A stretch of DNA of 64,000 nt, from NCBI GenBank assembly GCA_902633125.1, contig CACPEZ010000001.1, positions 124,001-188,000 on the forward strand, written 5' to 3'. A program made the translations under genes and the position numbers. Each line of letters begins with the position of its first letter. Position 1 is the first letter of the stretch. Under the pieces are notes generated by a model, which saw only the letters and a list, made by a program, of their open reading frames with translations, did not search any database and was not told the origin of the DNA. Positions 46,877-54,796 of this stretch are shown piece after piece. The stretch comes from an uncultured Pelagibacteraceae bacterium (GTDB lineage: Bacteria > Pseudomonadota > Alphaproteobacteria > Pelagibacterales > Pelagibacteraceae).

Positions 46877-47299
46877 TTAATTGTTTTTCATAGCTTCGCT
46901 GACTTCAGGAGGCATATAATTTTCATCATGTTTTGCTAAAATCTTGTCAGCATTTAGAAAACTTTTATCCTTTAAGAAACCTTCAGCAACTACACCCTTA
47001 CCCTCTTCAAACAGATTAGGTACAGATCCATTAAAGTTGACTAATAATTCATTTTTGAAATCCGTAATTACGAAAAAAATTTCTTTATCGTTTATTTTAA
47101 TAGAATTTTTTTTCACCATTCCACCAACTCTAATTTTTTGAGCATTTTTGATTTCATTAAGGTTTTTAATGTCTGTTGGAGACTTAAAATATACTACGTT
47201 TTGCTCAAGAGATTTAACCACCAAAAAAATTGTAAGAACTAATGAAATTAAAATTAAAAAAATAAAAAGGGCTCTAAATTTAACTTTTTTTCCGTACAT
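46877..47299 (-). CDS. ccmE: Heme chaperone CcmE
   Basis: CcmE covalently binds heme in the periplasm and hands it to CcmF. The 140-residue protein has one N-terminal membrane helix, the OB-fold beta barrel ([33 protein letters not shown], given as two blocks) and the heme-binding His in [13 protein letters not shown], with the nearby Tyr that ligates heme iron. Length and motifs are standard. It is eleven bases downstream of ccmD. Confidence 0.95.
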   Translation of the reverse strand: MYGKKVKFRALFIFLILISLVLTIFLVVKSLEQNVVYFKSPTDIKNLNEIKNAQKIRVGGMVKKNSIKINDKEIFFVITDFKNELLVNFNGSVPNLFEEGKGVVAEGFLKDKSFLNADKILAKHDENYMPPEVSEAMKNN

Positions 47300-47310
47300 G
47301 TGAATTTTAG

Positions 47311-47544
47311 TTAAACTTTAGATGTGGAAGTATTTGCTAATATCTCTCTGTACGTTTTTTGCTTAGCTACTGATGCAAGTTTCTTTTCATCTAGTGATTT
47401 ATAATTTTCCTCAAATTTCTTTTTCTCTTTAATTAAATTTAATTTTACTAACGCGTACAAGAAGCTAAAAGAAAATAGAGTAAATATAAATGATGACCAA
47501 ACGTATACACCGTATCCATTCATATTTAGTAGTTCACTAATCAT
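47311..47544 (-). CDS. ccmD: Heme exporter protein CcmD-like
   Basis: CcmD is a small membrane protein that helps release holo-CcmE. This 77-residue protein has a single helix ([20 protein letters not shown]) after a short [12 protein letters not shown] segment, the usual CcmD start, and then a charged cytoplasmic tail. The call rests on size, topology and position between ccmC (four-base overlap) and ccmE. It is somewhat longer than the typical 50-60 residues. Confidence 0.85.
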   Translation of the reverse strand: MISELLNMNGYGVYVWSSFIFTLFSFSFLYALVKLNLIKEKKKFEENYKSLDEKKLASVAKQKTYREILANTSTSKV

Positions 47545-48248
47545 AATCTATTAAGGCCTTTATTTTTAATCTTTAACAGTTCTGTATTATATTTCATTAA
47601 AAATATCAAAAGTGAAAATAGAGCAAATGCCGCAGTCATTATAGCTAATGGTGTCAACATTGAAGAATGAATTGTTGTTTCTTCCAAAATTTTTACTGAC
47701 GCAGGTTGGTGTAAAGTATTCCACCATTCTACTGAAAATTTTATAACTGGAATATTTATAAGACCAATAATTGCTATTATTGAGCTAATTTTTTCTGCTT
47801 TACTAGTGTCTGTCGTAATCTTCCAAGAAGTAATGAACAATAAATAAAAAATTGAAAGTAAAAGCATTGAAGTTATTCTTGCATCCCAAGCCCACCAAGT
47901 TCCCCAGGTTGGTTTTCCCCAAATTGATCCTGTAACTAAAGCTATTATGCTAAAAACAAAACCAGAAGGTGCTAAACTTTTTGTTATTAAAGAGAAATTT
48001 TTATTTTTAAAAACAAAAACTCCAAAAGAAAGAATGGAAATAAATGAAAATATTCCGAGTGATATCCAAGCTGATGGAACATGGACATACATAATCCTAA
48101 CTGAGTCACTCTGCTTATAATCCTCAGGAGAAAGAACTAAAGCTTCAACTAATCCAAGTAACAATACAATTATAAATAGAGCAAATACAAACTTTTGTAT
48201 TTTATTAATTATCTTCAAAGTATTATTCGGATTGAAATAATTAATCAT
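47541..48248 (-). CDS. ccmC: Heme exporter protein CcmC
   Basis: CcmC loads heme onto CcmE at the periplasmic face. The 235-residue protein has six membrane helices, the two flanking histidines (MYVHVPSAW and TLHQPASVK) and the WWD motif GKPTWGTWWAWDARITS. It is the first gene of ccmCDEFGH here. The ABC subunits ccmA and ccmB are not in the window and must lie elsewhere if present. A strand-specific hairpin lies about 40 bases upstream of its start. Confidence 0.95.
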   Translation of the reverse strand: MINYFNPNNTLKIINKIQKFVFALFIIVLLLGLVEALVLSPEDYKQSDSVRIMYVHVPSAWISLGIFSFISILSFGVFVFKNKNFSLITKSLAPSGFVFSIIALVTGSIWGKPTWGTWWAWDARITSMLLLSIFYLLFITSWKITTDTSKAEKISSIIAIIGLINIPVIKFSVEWWNTLHQPASVKILEETTIHSSMLTPLAIMTAAFALFSLLIFLMKYNTELLKIKNKGLNRL

Positions 48249-48289
48249 AATTTTTTATAACACATAAATTTTAGATTAAAATTGTTCAA

Positions 48290-48349
48290 AATTTTCTGAC
48301 CAAGAATACAGAGGGAGATAGAGGAAAAACAGTACTCTTGATCAGAATT
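48290..48349 (-). ncRNA. Hairpin with pyrimidine-rich, anti-SD-like loop (leader or small RNA)
   Basis: Arms 48296-48309 and 48332-48345 form a 14-position stem. On the plus strand it has two mismatches (C/A and A/C), but on the minus strand both become G-U wobbles and the stem is unbroken, so the minus strand is the likely RNA. An AATT/AATT step past a two-base bulge extends it to 48290-48349. The 22-base minus-strand loop contains TTTTTCCTCTATCTCCCTCT, complementary to purine-rich ribosome-binding sites. It lies between hspQ and ccmC, both minus strand, with no terminator-like T run. The surrounding 48250-48415 gap shows nothing else. Confidence 0.5.
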
Positions 48350-48415
48350 AAATATTTTATAACAAACAGATATGACAGAGATTTGGGACAATTGTGTTTA
48401 AATATTGGCTATTAG

Positions 48416-48736
48416 TTAATTTGAAGGCTTGAAGTAGCTTGATCCACGCTTACCTGAAAAAATTTCATTAATTAGAGGGTGTTTTATTGGCTCTTCAGAG
48501 TCATCAAATAATAGATTTTGCTCAGACACATAAGCCTCGTAAGTAATTTCGTCATTCTCTGCTAGTAAATGATAAAATGGCTGATCCTTTCTAGGTCTCA
48601 CGTTTTTTGGAATCGATTGATACCACTCCTCTGAGTTATTAAATTCAAAGTCAACATCGTAAATCACACCTCTAAAATCGAAGTGCCTATGTTTCACAAC
48701 GTCTCCAATTGAAAATTTAGCTTTTTGAGTACTCAC
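48416..48736 (-). CDS. hspQ: HspQ / hemimethylated-DNA-binding (YccV) family protein
   Basis: The 106-residue protein matches the YccV-like fold: AKFSIGDVVKHRHFDFRGVIYDVDFEF, quoted here as FSIGDVVKHR and FRGVIYDVD, then QPFYHLLAEN and TYEAYVSEQNL. HspQ modulates Lon proteolysis and was first described as binding hemimethylated oriC DNA; which role holds here is unknown. The gene stands alone, 165 bases upstream of ccmC and divergent from yciB. Confidence 0.9.
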   Translation of the reverse strand: MSTQKAKFSIGDVVKHRHFDFRGVIYDVDFEFNNSEEWYQSIPKNVRPRKDQPFYHLLAENDEITYEAYVSEQNLLFDDSEEPIKHPLINEIFSGKRGSSYFKPSN

Positions 48737-48814
48737 GATATTAAATATGGATATTTGATGAAAAAAATCAATAAAAAAAATATAAATGTTTTATTAATCT
48801 GTTAATATGTAGCA

Positions 48815-49366
48815 GTGAATAAATCACTTCTAAAATTCATTACAGACGTTGGGCCTTTAGCTATTTTTTTCTTCTTTTATTATAACAGTGATAAAAATTT
48901 AAAAGTTGCAATACCACCTCTAATTGTCGCAACAATAATTTCTGTTCTCTTGGTTTGGATAATGGAAAAAAAAGTTCCGATGGTTCCTTTGTTAGGAGGA
49001 ATTTTAATTACTCTATTTGGAGGTTTAACAATTTATTTTGATAATCCAATTTTTATTTATATGAAACCCACTATTATAAATATTTTATTTGCCTTAGCTT
49101 TATTCTTTGGAAAATACTTTACCAATGAACCAGTTTTAAAATTAATACTTGGAAAAACACTACCAATGTCTGATGAAGGTTGGAAAATTTTGAATAACAG
49201 ATGGACTTATTTTTTTATTTTTTTAGCTATATTAAATGAAATTGTTTGGAGAACTCAAACAGAAGAATTTTGGGTTAACTTTAAAGTTTGGGGAATGCTA
49301 CCAATTACATTCATTTTTACAGCATCACAGGTTGGGTTGATTAATAAACACAAATTAAATGAGTAA
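48815..49366 (+). CDS. yciB: Intracellular septation protein A family (YciB/IspZ)
   Basis: This is a 183-residue inner-membrane protein with five to six helices. It starts with the family opening KFITDVGPLAIFFFFYY and has KKVPMVPLLGGI, KPTIINILFALALFFGKYF, GWKILNNRWTYFF and NEIVWRTQTEEFWVNFK, all typical YciB blocks. YciB takes part in envelope integrity and septation. The start codon is GTG, since no ATG in frame precedes the conserved opening. It overlaps the DUF2794 gene by eight bases. Confidence 0.92.
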   Translation: MNKSLLKFITDVGPLAIFFFFYYNSDKNLKVAIPPLIVATIISVLLVWIMEKKVPMVPLLGGILITLFGGLTIYFDNPIFIYMKPTIINILFALALFFGKYFTNEPVLKLILGKTLPMSDEGWKILNNRWTYFFIFLAILNEIVWRTQTEEFWVNFKVWGMLPITFIFTASQVGLINKHKLNE

Positions 49367-49694
49367 TTTAAAATTAGTAATAAATAATTCAAATAAAGAA
49401 CAAAACCAAAGGTATTTTTTTGAAAAAAAAGAACTTAAAATTATATTAGACCTATATGCTAAAATGGTATCTGAAGGATCTTGGAAAGACTATGGCCTCT
49501 CAATATCAAGTAAAAGAGTAAGTTTTAGTATTTTTAAAAATGCAGCAGAAAAAGCTATTTACAATATTTGTAAAAATTTTAAACCTTCTAATAAGAATTT
49601 GAAATATTTAATAACTGATAGAAATGGTAAAATTTTAAATAATGCTTATGATTTAGAAATACTTCTAAAAAAAACAAATTGGAAAAAACTATAG
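49359..49694 (+). CDS. DUF2794 family protein
   Basis: This 111-residue protein matches the alphaproteobacterial DUF2794 family in size and in the core FEKKELKIILDLYAKMVSEG, quoted as ELKIILDLYAKMVSEG, then WKDYGLSISSKRVSFSIFK and a short C-terminal domain. The function of the family is not established. It is co-transcribed with yciB and converges with the Bax-inhibitor-like gene seven bases away. Confidence 0.85.
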   Translation: MSNLKLVINNSNKEQNQRYFFEKKELKIILDLYAKMVSEGSWKDYGLSISSKRVSFSIFKNAAEKAIYNICKNFKPSNKNLKYLITDRNGKILNNAYDLEILLKKTNWKKL

Positions 49695-49701
49695 TTTTTG
49701 A

Positions 49702-50460
49702 TTATCTTCTTTGACCAAACAATCTTAAAAGCATTATAAATAAATTTATAAAATCTAAGTATAATGTTAAAGCTCCCATGACAGCTTTCTTGCCGATTAC
49801 TTCACCTGAATCTGATGCTGCGTACATATTCTTAATTTTTTGTGTATCGTATGCAGTTAATCCAACAAATATTAGAACTCCAATGATTGAAATAGCAAAG
49901 TACATCATGGATGATTTTAAGAAAATATTTACTAAAGATGCTATTATAATGCCGATCAAACCCATCATTAAGAATGATCCAAATTTTGTGAGGTCTCTTT
50001 TAGTTGTGTAACCATATATACTCATAGCTCCAAATGTAGCTGAAGATATGAAAAATACTCTCGTCACACTAAGTCCTGTGTAAACTAATAAAATTGATGA
50101 TAGTGATAAACCCATCAAGGCTGCAAAAATCCAAAAAGTAGTTTGAGCTTTTGAAGAACTCATTTTATTTATCCCAAAACTCATATAAAAAACGATCCCA
50201 AGAGGAGCTAACATGACCACCCATTTCAATCCTGATAGATAAATTGCATTTCCGAACTCAGTTAAAGCAATTATTGATCCGCTTGCATCTGTAACTACTG
50301 ACATTTTAAAAGATAGCAATGCAATTATTCCTGTTAGTAAAACTCCAGTTGCCATGTAGTTATAAACTTTAAGCATGTAGGCTCTAAGGCCTTCATCCAT
50401 CACAACAGCTTTTTTTGCTGTCGTTGATCTATTAAGGATATTGTCTCTATTGAATTCCAT
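49702..50460 (-). CDS. Bax inhibitor-1 family membrane protein (YbhL-like)
   Basis: The 252-residue protein has seven predicted helices and the BI-1 signature near the C-terminus (FVGLTAYDTQKIKNMY with the conserved Asp, then LTLYLDFINLFIMLLRLFG). The N-terminal NRSTTAKKAVVMDEGLRAYM is typical of alphaproteobacterial YbhL. BI-1 proteins are calcium-leak or ion channels; the role here is unknown. The start is set at MEFNRDN: the frame continues 12 codons upstream, but those residues (KNLKFITIYLI) lack conservation and derive from AT-rich leader. Confidence 0.9.
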   Translation of the reverse strand: MEFNRDNILNRSTTAKKAVVMDEGLRAYMLKVYNYMATGVLLTGIIALLSFKMSVVTDASGSIIALTEFGNAIYLSGLKWVVMLAPLGIVFYMSFGINKMSSSKAQTTFWIFAALMGLSLSSILLVYTGLSVTRVFFISSATFGAMSIYGYTTKRDLTKFGSFLMMGLIGIIIASLVNIFLKSSMMYFAISIIGVLIFVGLTAYDTQKIKNMYAASDSGEVIGKKAVMGALTLYLDFINLFIMLLRLFGQRR

Positions 50461-50532
50461 AATTAAATATATAGTAATAAATTTTAAATTTTTCAAGCAG
50501 TCAAAATATAGGTAACTAATACTTAATATTTA

Positions 50533-51567
50533 ATGAATTATAAAAAATTAGGAACAACTGATATAGATATTAGCACAATTTGTCTCGGCACCATGACTTG
50601 GGGTGAACAAAATAGCCAAGATGAGGCCTTCGAACAAATGGATTTCTCACTAGAAAATGGGGTTAATTTTTGGGATACAGCAGAACTTTATGCGGTACCT
50701 CCTAAAGCTGAAACTTTTGGTCATACAGAGACGATCATTGGAAATTGGTTTGAAAAAACAAAAAAAAGAAAAGATGTGATACTTGCAACTAAAGTGTGTG
50801 GTCCTGCAAGAGATTATATTAGAAATGGTGAAAATAGTTTTGTAGGGAAGAATCTCGAAACTGCACTTCATAACAGTCTTAAAAGACTTAAAACTGATTA
50901 TATAGATTTATATCAGCTTCATTGGCCAGAAAGAAATGTAAACAATTTTGGAAGACTTGGTTATGTGCATAAAGAAAATGAGTGGAATAAATTCGAAGAC
51001 GTGTTGGTTGAATTACAAAAGTATATTGAGCAAGGTAAAATTAGACATGTAGGTTTATCTAATGAAACTCCTTGGGGTGTTATGAATTATCTCAAACTCT
51101 CAAAGGAAAAGAGTTTGCCAAGAATGATGTCCATACAAAATCCCTATAGTTTATTAAATAGGTCATATGAAGTTGGATTGGCTGAGGTATCTATTAGAGA
51201 AAATATTGGCTGTTTATCTTATTCTCCTTTAGCCAGTGGTTTTTTAAGTGGTAAATATAGAAATAAGCAATTTCCAAAAGGATCTCGGATGGAAAGAGAT
51301 TGGGATTTTTGGACAAGATATCGAAAACCAAATACTAACGAAGCTGTTGATGAGTATTTTAATATTAGTGAAAAATACAACATTGATATGAGTCAAATGT
51401 GTATAAAATTTTGTGAGATACAGGATTTCATGTCTAGCGTTATTATTGGTGCAACAACAATGGAGCAGTTGAAAACAAATATAGAAAGTGTAAAAGTGAA
51501 TCTTGATAAAGAAATAATTAATGAAATTAATGAAATTCAAAAAAAATATCCAAATCCATGTCCATAA
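50533..51567 (+). CDS. Aldo/keto reductase (Tas-like)
   Basis: The 344-residue NADPH-dependent oxidoreductase has a TIM-barrel with the catalytic set D-Y-K-H: FWDTAELYAVPP (Asp and Tyr), ILATKVCG (Lys) and YQLHWPERN (His). The C-terminal cofactor block VIIGATTMEQLKTNI is present. Tas-like members are about 345 residues, as here. The substrate is unknown. It overlaps the next gene by ten bases. Confidence 0.9.
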   Translation: MNYKKLGTTDIDISTICLGTMTWGEQNSQDEAFEQMDFSLENGVNFWDTAELYAVPPKAETFGHTETIIGNWFEKTKKRKDVILATKVCGPARDYIRNGENSFVGKNLETALHNSLKRLKTDYIDLYQLHWPERNVNNFGRLGYVHKENEWNKFEDVLVELQKYIEQGKIRHVGLSNETPWGVMNYLKLSKEKSLPRMMSIQNPYSLLNRSYEVGLAEVSIRENIGCLSYSPLASGFLSGKYRNKQFPKGSRMERDWDFWTRYRKPNTNEAVDEYFNISEKYNIDMSQMCIKFCEIQDFMSSVIIGATTMEQLKTNIESVKVNLDKEIINEINEIQKKYPNPCP

Positions 51568-52058
51568 TTTTTAAAATAATTTTTTTTATTCTCTTATTAG
51601 GATCAACTTCTTATTCAGAAAAATTAAATAAAATAGGAACATTTAAAGACTGGGATGCAATTGTTGTTACTAGTGGGGACAGTAAAGTATGTTTTGCTCA
51701 ATCTAAACCTGTTCTTCAATCTCCTAAAAAAAATGATAGAGATGCAAGATTATTTGTAACTTTTAGACCATCTGAAAAAATTAAAGACGAAGTAAGCACA
51801 ACCTCAGGCTATGAATACAACAGTCAAAATTCAATTACAGCTAGCTCTGGTAAATCAAAATATAAATTTGATATAGCTCAAGATAATTTTGCATGGATTT
51901 CAAGTAATAAAATTGAAAAAAAAGTTGTTAGCAGAATGAAAAAGGCCTCAAGATTAATGGTTACTGGATATAATAAATCTGGATCTCAAACAATTGATCA
52001 TTATTCTTTGATGGGCTTCACAAAAGCATATAACGCAGCTAAAAAAAGCTGTAGTTAA
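51558..52058 (+). CDS. IalB-like periplasmic protein
   Basis: The 166-residue precursor has a signal peptide (IIFKIIFFILLLGSTSYS) and a domain resembling the invasion-associated locus B family: FKDWDAIVVTSGDSKVCFAQSKP near the start, split here as FKDWDAIV and SKVCFAQSKP, with a second cysteine at the C-terminus (KKSCS) able to form a disulfide. IalB proteins are common in free-living alphaproteobacteria, so no virulence role is implied. The function is not known. It ends three bases before argG. Confidence 0.75.
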   Translation: MSIIFKIIFFILLLGSTSYSEKLNKIGTFKDWDAIVVTSGDSKVCFAQSKPVLQSPKKNDRDARLFVTFRPSEKIKDEVSTTSGYEYNSQNSITASSGKSKYKFDIAQDNFAWISSNKIEKKVVSRMKKASRLMVTGYNKSGSQTIDHYSLMGFTKAYNAAKKSCS

Positions 52059-52061
52059 ATA

Positions 52062-53246
52062 ATGAAATCAAAGAAAAAGATAGTTCTTGCCTATTCTGGA
52101 GGTTTGGACACATCAATCATATTAAAATGGTTACAGGAAAATTATGATGCAGAAGTAATTTGTTATACTGCAGACATTGGTCAAGAAATAGATAGAAATA
52201 AAATTTTCAGAAACGCAAAAAAACTTGGCGTAAAAAATATTATTATTCAAGATCTAAAAGATATTTTTGTAAAAGATTATGTTTATCCAATGATTAGGGG
52301 CCATGCAATATATGAAGGTGTTTATTTGCTTGGAACCTCAATTGCTAGACCTTTAATAGCCAAAGATCAAATTAGAATTGCTAAAAAATTTAATGCCTAT
52401 GCTGTATCTCATGGATCAACAGGAAAAGGAAATGATCAAGTAAGATTTGAGTTAGGTTATCATTATTTTGGTCCTAAAATAAAAGTTATTGCGCCTTGGA
52501 GAATTTGGAAGCTGAAATCTAGATCAGATCTAATTAATTATGCAAAAAAAAATAAAATTGAAATACCTAAAGACAAGAAAGGAGCGCCACCTTTTTCAGT
52601 AGACGATAATATTTTTCATACATCAACAGAAGGAAAGTTGTTAGAAAATCCAAAAAACTCTGCACCTGACTTTATCTTTCAAAGAACGGTATCTCCAGAA
52701 AAAGCACCTAATAAATCTTCAATTGTAAAAATAGATTTTAGAAGTGGAGATCCGATTGCAGTGAATGGGAAAAAATTATCTCCATCTAAATTGCTTGGAA
52801 AATTAAACGATATAGCTGGAAAAAATGCTATTGGAAGAGTTGATCTAGTAGAAAATAGATTTATCGGTATAAAATCAAGAGGTGTATACGAAACACCAGG
52901 CGGAACTTTATTAATGCACGCTCATAGGGCTATAGAGTCTGTTACACTTGATAAAGATACAATGCATAAAAAAGAAAAAATTATGCCTAGATATGCGGAA
53001 CTGATTTACAATGGATATTGGTTTTCTAAAGAGAGATTTAAATTACAAAGAATTGTTGATCTTAAGAGAAGTAAAGTTAATGGATCAGTTAAATTGAGGT
53101 TATATAAAGGGAATGTTATTATTCATTCAAGAATAACTAAAAGTTCAGCTTATTCTATGAAAAAAGTTTCATTTGAGGAAAATAAAACTTTTAATAAATC
53201 AAATATTGAAAGATTTATTAATTTTCACAAGAAAAAATTAAAATAA
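52062..53246 (+). CDS. argG: Argininosuccinate synthase
   Basis: ArgG joins citrulline and aspartate with ATP to form argininosuccinate in arginine synthesis. The 394-residue protein has the PP-loop VLAYSGGLDTSIILKWL, the citrulline-binding segment HGSTGKGNDQVRFELGY and the APWRIWKL block, and is of standard length. It starts three bases after the IalB-like gene and is followed six bases later by the photolyase-like gene. argH is not in this window. Confidence 0.96.
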   Translation: MKSKKKIVLAYSGGLDTSIILKWLQENYDAEVICYTADIGQEIDRNKIFRNAKKLGVKNIIIQDLKDIFVKDYVYPMIRGHAIYEGVYLLGTSIARPLIAKDQIRIAKKFNAYAVSHGSTGKGNDQVRFELGYHYFGPKIKVIAPWRIWKLKSRSDLINYAKKNKIEIPKDKKGAPPFSVDDNIFHTSTEGKLLENPKNSAPDFIFQRTVSPEKAPNKSSIVKIDFRSGDPIAVNGKKLSPSKLLGKLNDIAGKNAIGRVDLVENRFIGIKSRGVYETPGGTLLMHAHRAIESVTLDKDTMHKKEKIMPRYAELIYNGYWFSKERFKLQRIVDLKRSKVNGSVKLRLYKGNVIIHSRITKSSAYSMKKVSFEENKTFNKSNIERFINFHKKKLK

Positions 53247-53252
53247 AATATC

Positions 53253-54395
53253 ATGAATTTTGAACCAAGTCGGGCGCAAGCCACTAATAAACTAGATAAT
53301 TTTATTGAAAATAATCTTTCTGAATATTCAAGATTGAGAAATTTTGATTTTGGTCCGGATAAAAGATCAAATATATCTTGTATTTCTCCATATATATCTC
53401 ATGGAATATTAAATGAGTTAGAAGTTATAGATAAAGCCTTAAAGAAATTTTCATTTTCTAAAAATGAAAAATTTATTCAGGAGGTTTTGTGGCGTACTTA
53501 TTGGAAAGGATGGTTAGAATTAAGACCTAGTGTATGGACAGATTACATAATAGAAATAAAAATTATAAGAGAAAAATACAAAGATAATAAAGATTATTTA
53601 AATGCCATTGATGGAAATACAAATATAGAATGTTTTAATGAATGGGTTAAAGAATTAAAAGAATTTAATTACCTTCATAATCATACAAGAATGTGGTTTG
53701 CCAGTATCTGGATTTTTACTTTAAATTTACCTTGGCAATTAGGAGCTGAATTTTTTATGAAACATCTCTATGATGGAGATGCAGCATCTAATACATTGGG
53801 ATGGAGATGGGTTGCTGGGATACAAACACAAGGTAAGCATTATTTGGCAAGTGAATGGAATATAAAAAAATTTACTAATAACAGATTTAATAACATTAAT
53901 TTAAATGAAAATGCACCACCTAAAGTTAGCGAGAAAATATACAAGGCTGTCTTAAAAGATTTTAGTAATCCAGTAAGTTTGGATGAGCAAAATTTAATTA
54001 TTTTTGATAATAATCTTTCTTTTGAGTTGACTGATTTCAAAGACCATAAATTTAAAAAGATTTATTTAGTTAATAATAATAACGATAGTAGAAATATTAA
54101 ACTTAGTGAAAAAACAATGAAATTTAAGACTAATTTAATTCAGGATCAAAAAAGAAGGTTGGATGAAAAATCTTTGGATTGTGAAATTATTGATATTGGT
54201 AACCTTAAAACAATTGAGAATAGTTATTTTTTTTATCCTTGTGTTGGAGAAAACTTAGATTATTTAACTTCTCAAGGAATAAATAATATAAAATTTCTTT
54301 ATCGTAATTTAGACCGAAGTTCTTGGAAATATTGCAATAAAGGTTTTTTTAATTTCAAAAAGTACATACCAACTATAATTAAAGAATTTTTTTAA
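53253..54395 (+). CDS. Photolyase-type FAD-binding protein, possibly circularly permuted
   Basis: Residues 1-215 of this 380-residue protein are a photolyase/cryptochrome FAD-binding domain: SCISPYISHGIL, EVLWRTYWKGW, HNHTRMWFASIW (H142-W148), DGDAASNTLGWRWVAG and TQGKHYLASEWN. The N-terminal alpha/beta (antenna) domain that normally precedes it is absent. Residues of about 245-380 instead alternate predicted strands and helices (NLIIFDNN, KKIYLVNNN, CEIIDIG, IKFLYRNLDRSSW), resembling that missing domain placed at the C-terminus. Repair versus photoreceptor function cannot be told from sequence. Confidence 0.82.
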   Translation: MNFEPSRAQATNKLDNFIENNLSEYSRLRNFDFGPDKRSNISCISPYISHGILNELEVIDKALKKFSFSKNEKFIQEVLWRTYWKGWLELRPSVWTDYIIEIKIIREKYKDNKDYLNAIDGNTNIECFNEWVKELKEFNYLHNHTRMWFASIWIFTLNLPWQLGAEFFMKHLYDGDAASNTLGWRWVAGIQTQGKHYLASEWNIKKFTNNRFNNINLNENAPPKVSEKIYKAVLKDFSNPVSLDEQNLIIFDNNLSFELTDFKDHKFKKIYLVNNNNDSRNIKLSEKTMKFKTNLIQDQKRRLDEKSLDCEIIDIGNLKTIENSYFFYPCVGENLDYLTSQGINNIKFLYRNLDRSSWKYCNKGFFNFKKYIPTIIKEFF

Positions 54396-54436
54396 AGAAC
54401 TATTGTAAATTATCAAAATTATGAGATAACAATAGT

Positions 54437-54667
54437 ATGAATAACCCGCAAGTTCTTGAAATTATTGAAAATCTTAAAGGCAGAAGGAATTATGAAGAAA
54501 AAAAAGCTTCAAAATTAGGTTTCAACTCTCTTTACGCATACATTGAAAATAAAATATTAAAAGAGAAAGAAGCTGAAGCAGCAAAAATTCTTGAACAATC
54601 AGCCCCTAAAGAAGAAGTGATTGAAGCAAAAAAACCAGAGAAAAAGAAAAGCTGCTCTTGTTGTTAA
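54437..54667 (+). CDS. Small charged protein ending in a CSCC motif
   Basis: I do not recognise this 76-residue protein. The N-terminal half (EIIENLKGRRNYEEKKASKLGF) is helical and basic, the middle is a Lys/Glu/Ala-rich helix with coiled-coil character (KILKEKEAEAAKILEQ), and the C-terminus is KKKSCSCC, three cysteines in the last four residues. This could bind metal or be a redox tail. It has no Shine-Dalgarno. An eight-base inverted repeat (54399-54406 and 54429-54436) ends exactly at its ATG. It abuts the convergent DUF2256 gene. Confidence 0.72.
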   Translation: MNNPQVLEIIENLKGRRNYEEKKASKLGFNSLYAYIENKILKEKEAEAAKILEQSAPKEEVIEAKKPEKKKSCSCC

Positions 54668-54796
54668 TTAGTTATTTTTTGAACATTTCTTAGAACAATA
54701 TTTCACTTTATCCCAGTTTAATTTCCATTTTTTTCTCCAAGTAAAAGGTCTCTTACATACAGGGCAAATTTTTGTGGGTAAATTTTCTTTTCTCAC
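54668..54796 (-). CDS. DUF2256 zinc-ribbon protein, 42 residues
   Basis: A GTG-started 42-codon gene encodes a basic protein with two Cys pairs, ICPVCKRPF (C11, C14) and YCSKKCSKNN (C34, C38), around a Trp-rich core (TWRKKWKLNWDKV). This is the DUF2256 family pattern. Its GTG shares one base with the TAG of the photolyase-like gene upstream (TAGTG), so translation should be coupled. DUF2256 genes are often found beside CryPro-type photolyases, which supports both calls. Confidence 0.88.
   Translation of the reverse strand: MRKENLPTKICPVCKRPFTWRKKWKLNWDKVKYCSKKCSKNN

Noticed and set aside
48250-48415. Short protein gene between ccmC and hspQ
   Set aside because: Every frame is interrupted within a few tens of codons and none has a plausible start with ribosome-binding site. 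The gap is better explained by the hairpin.
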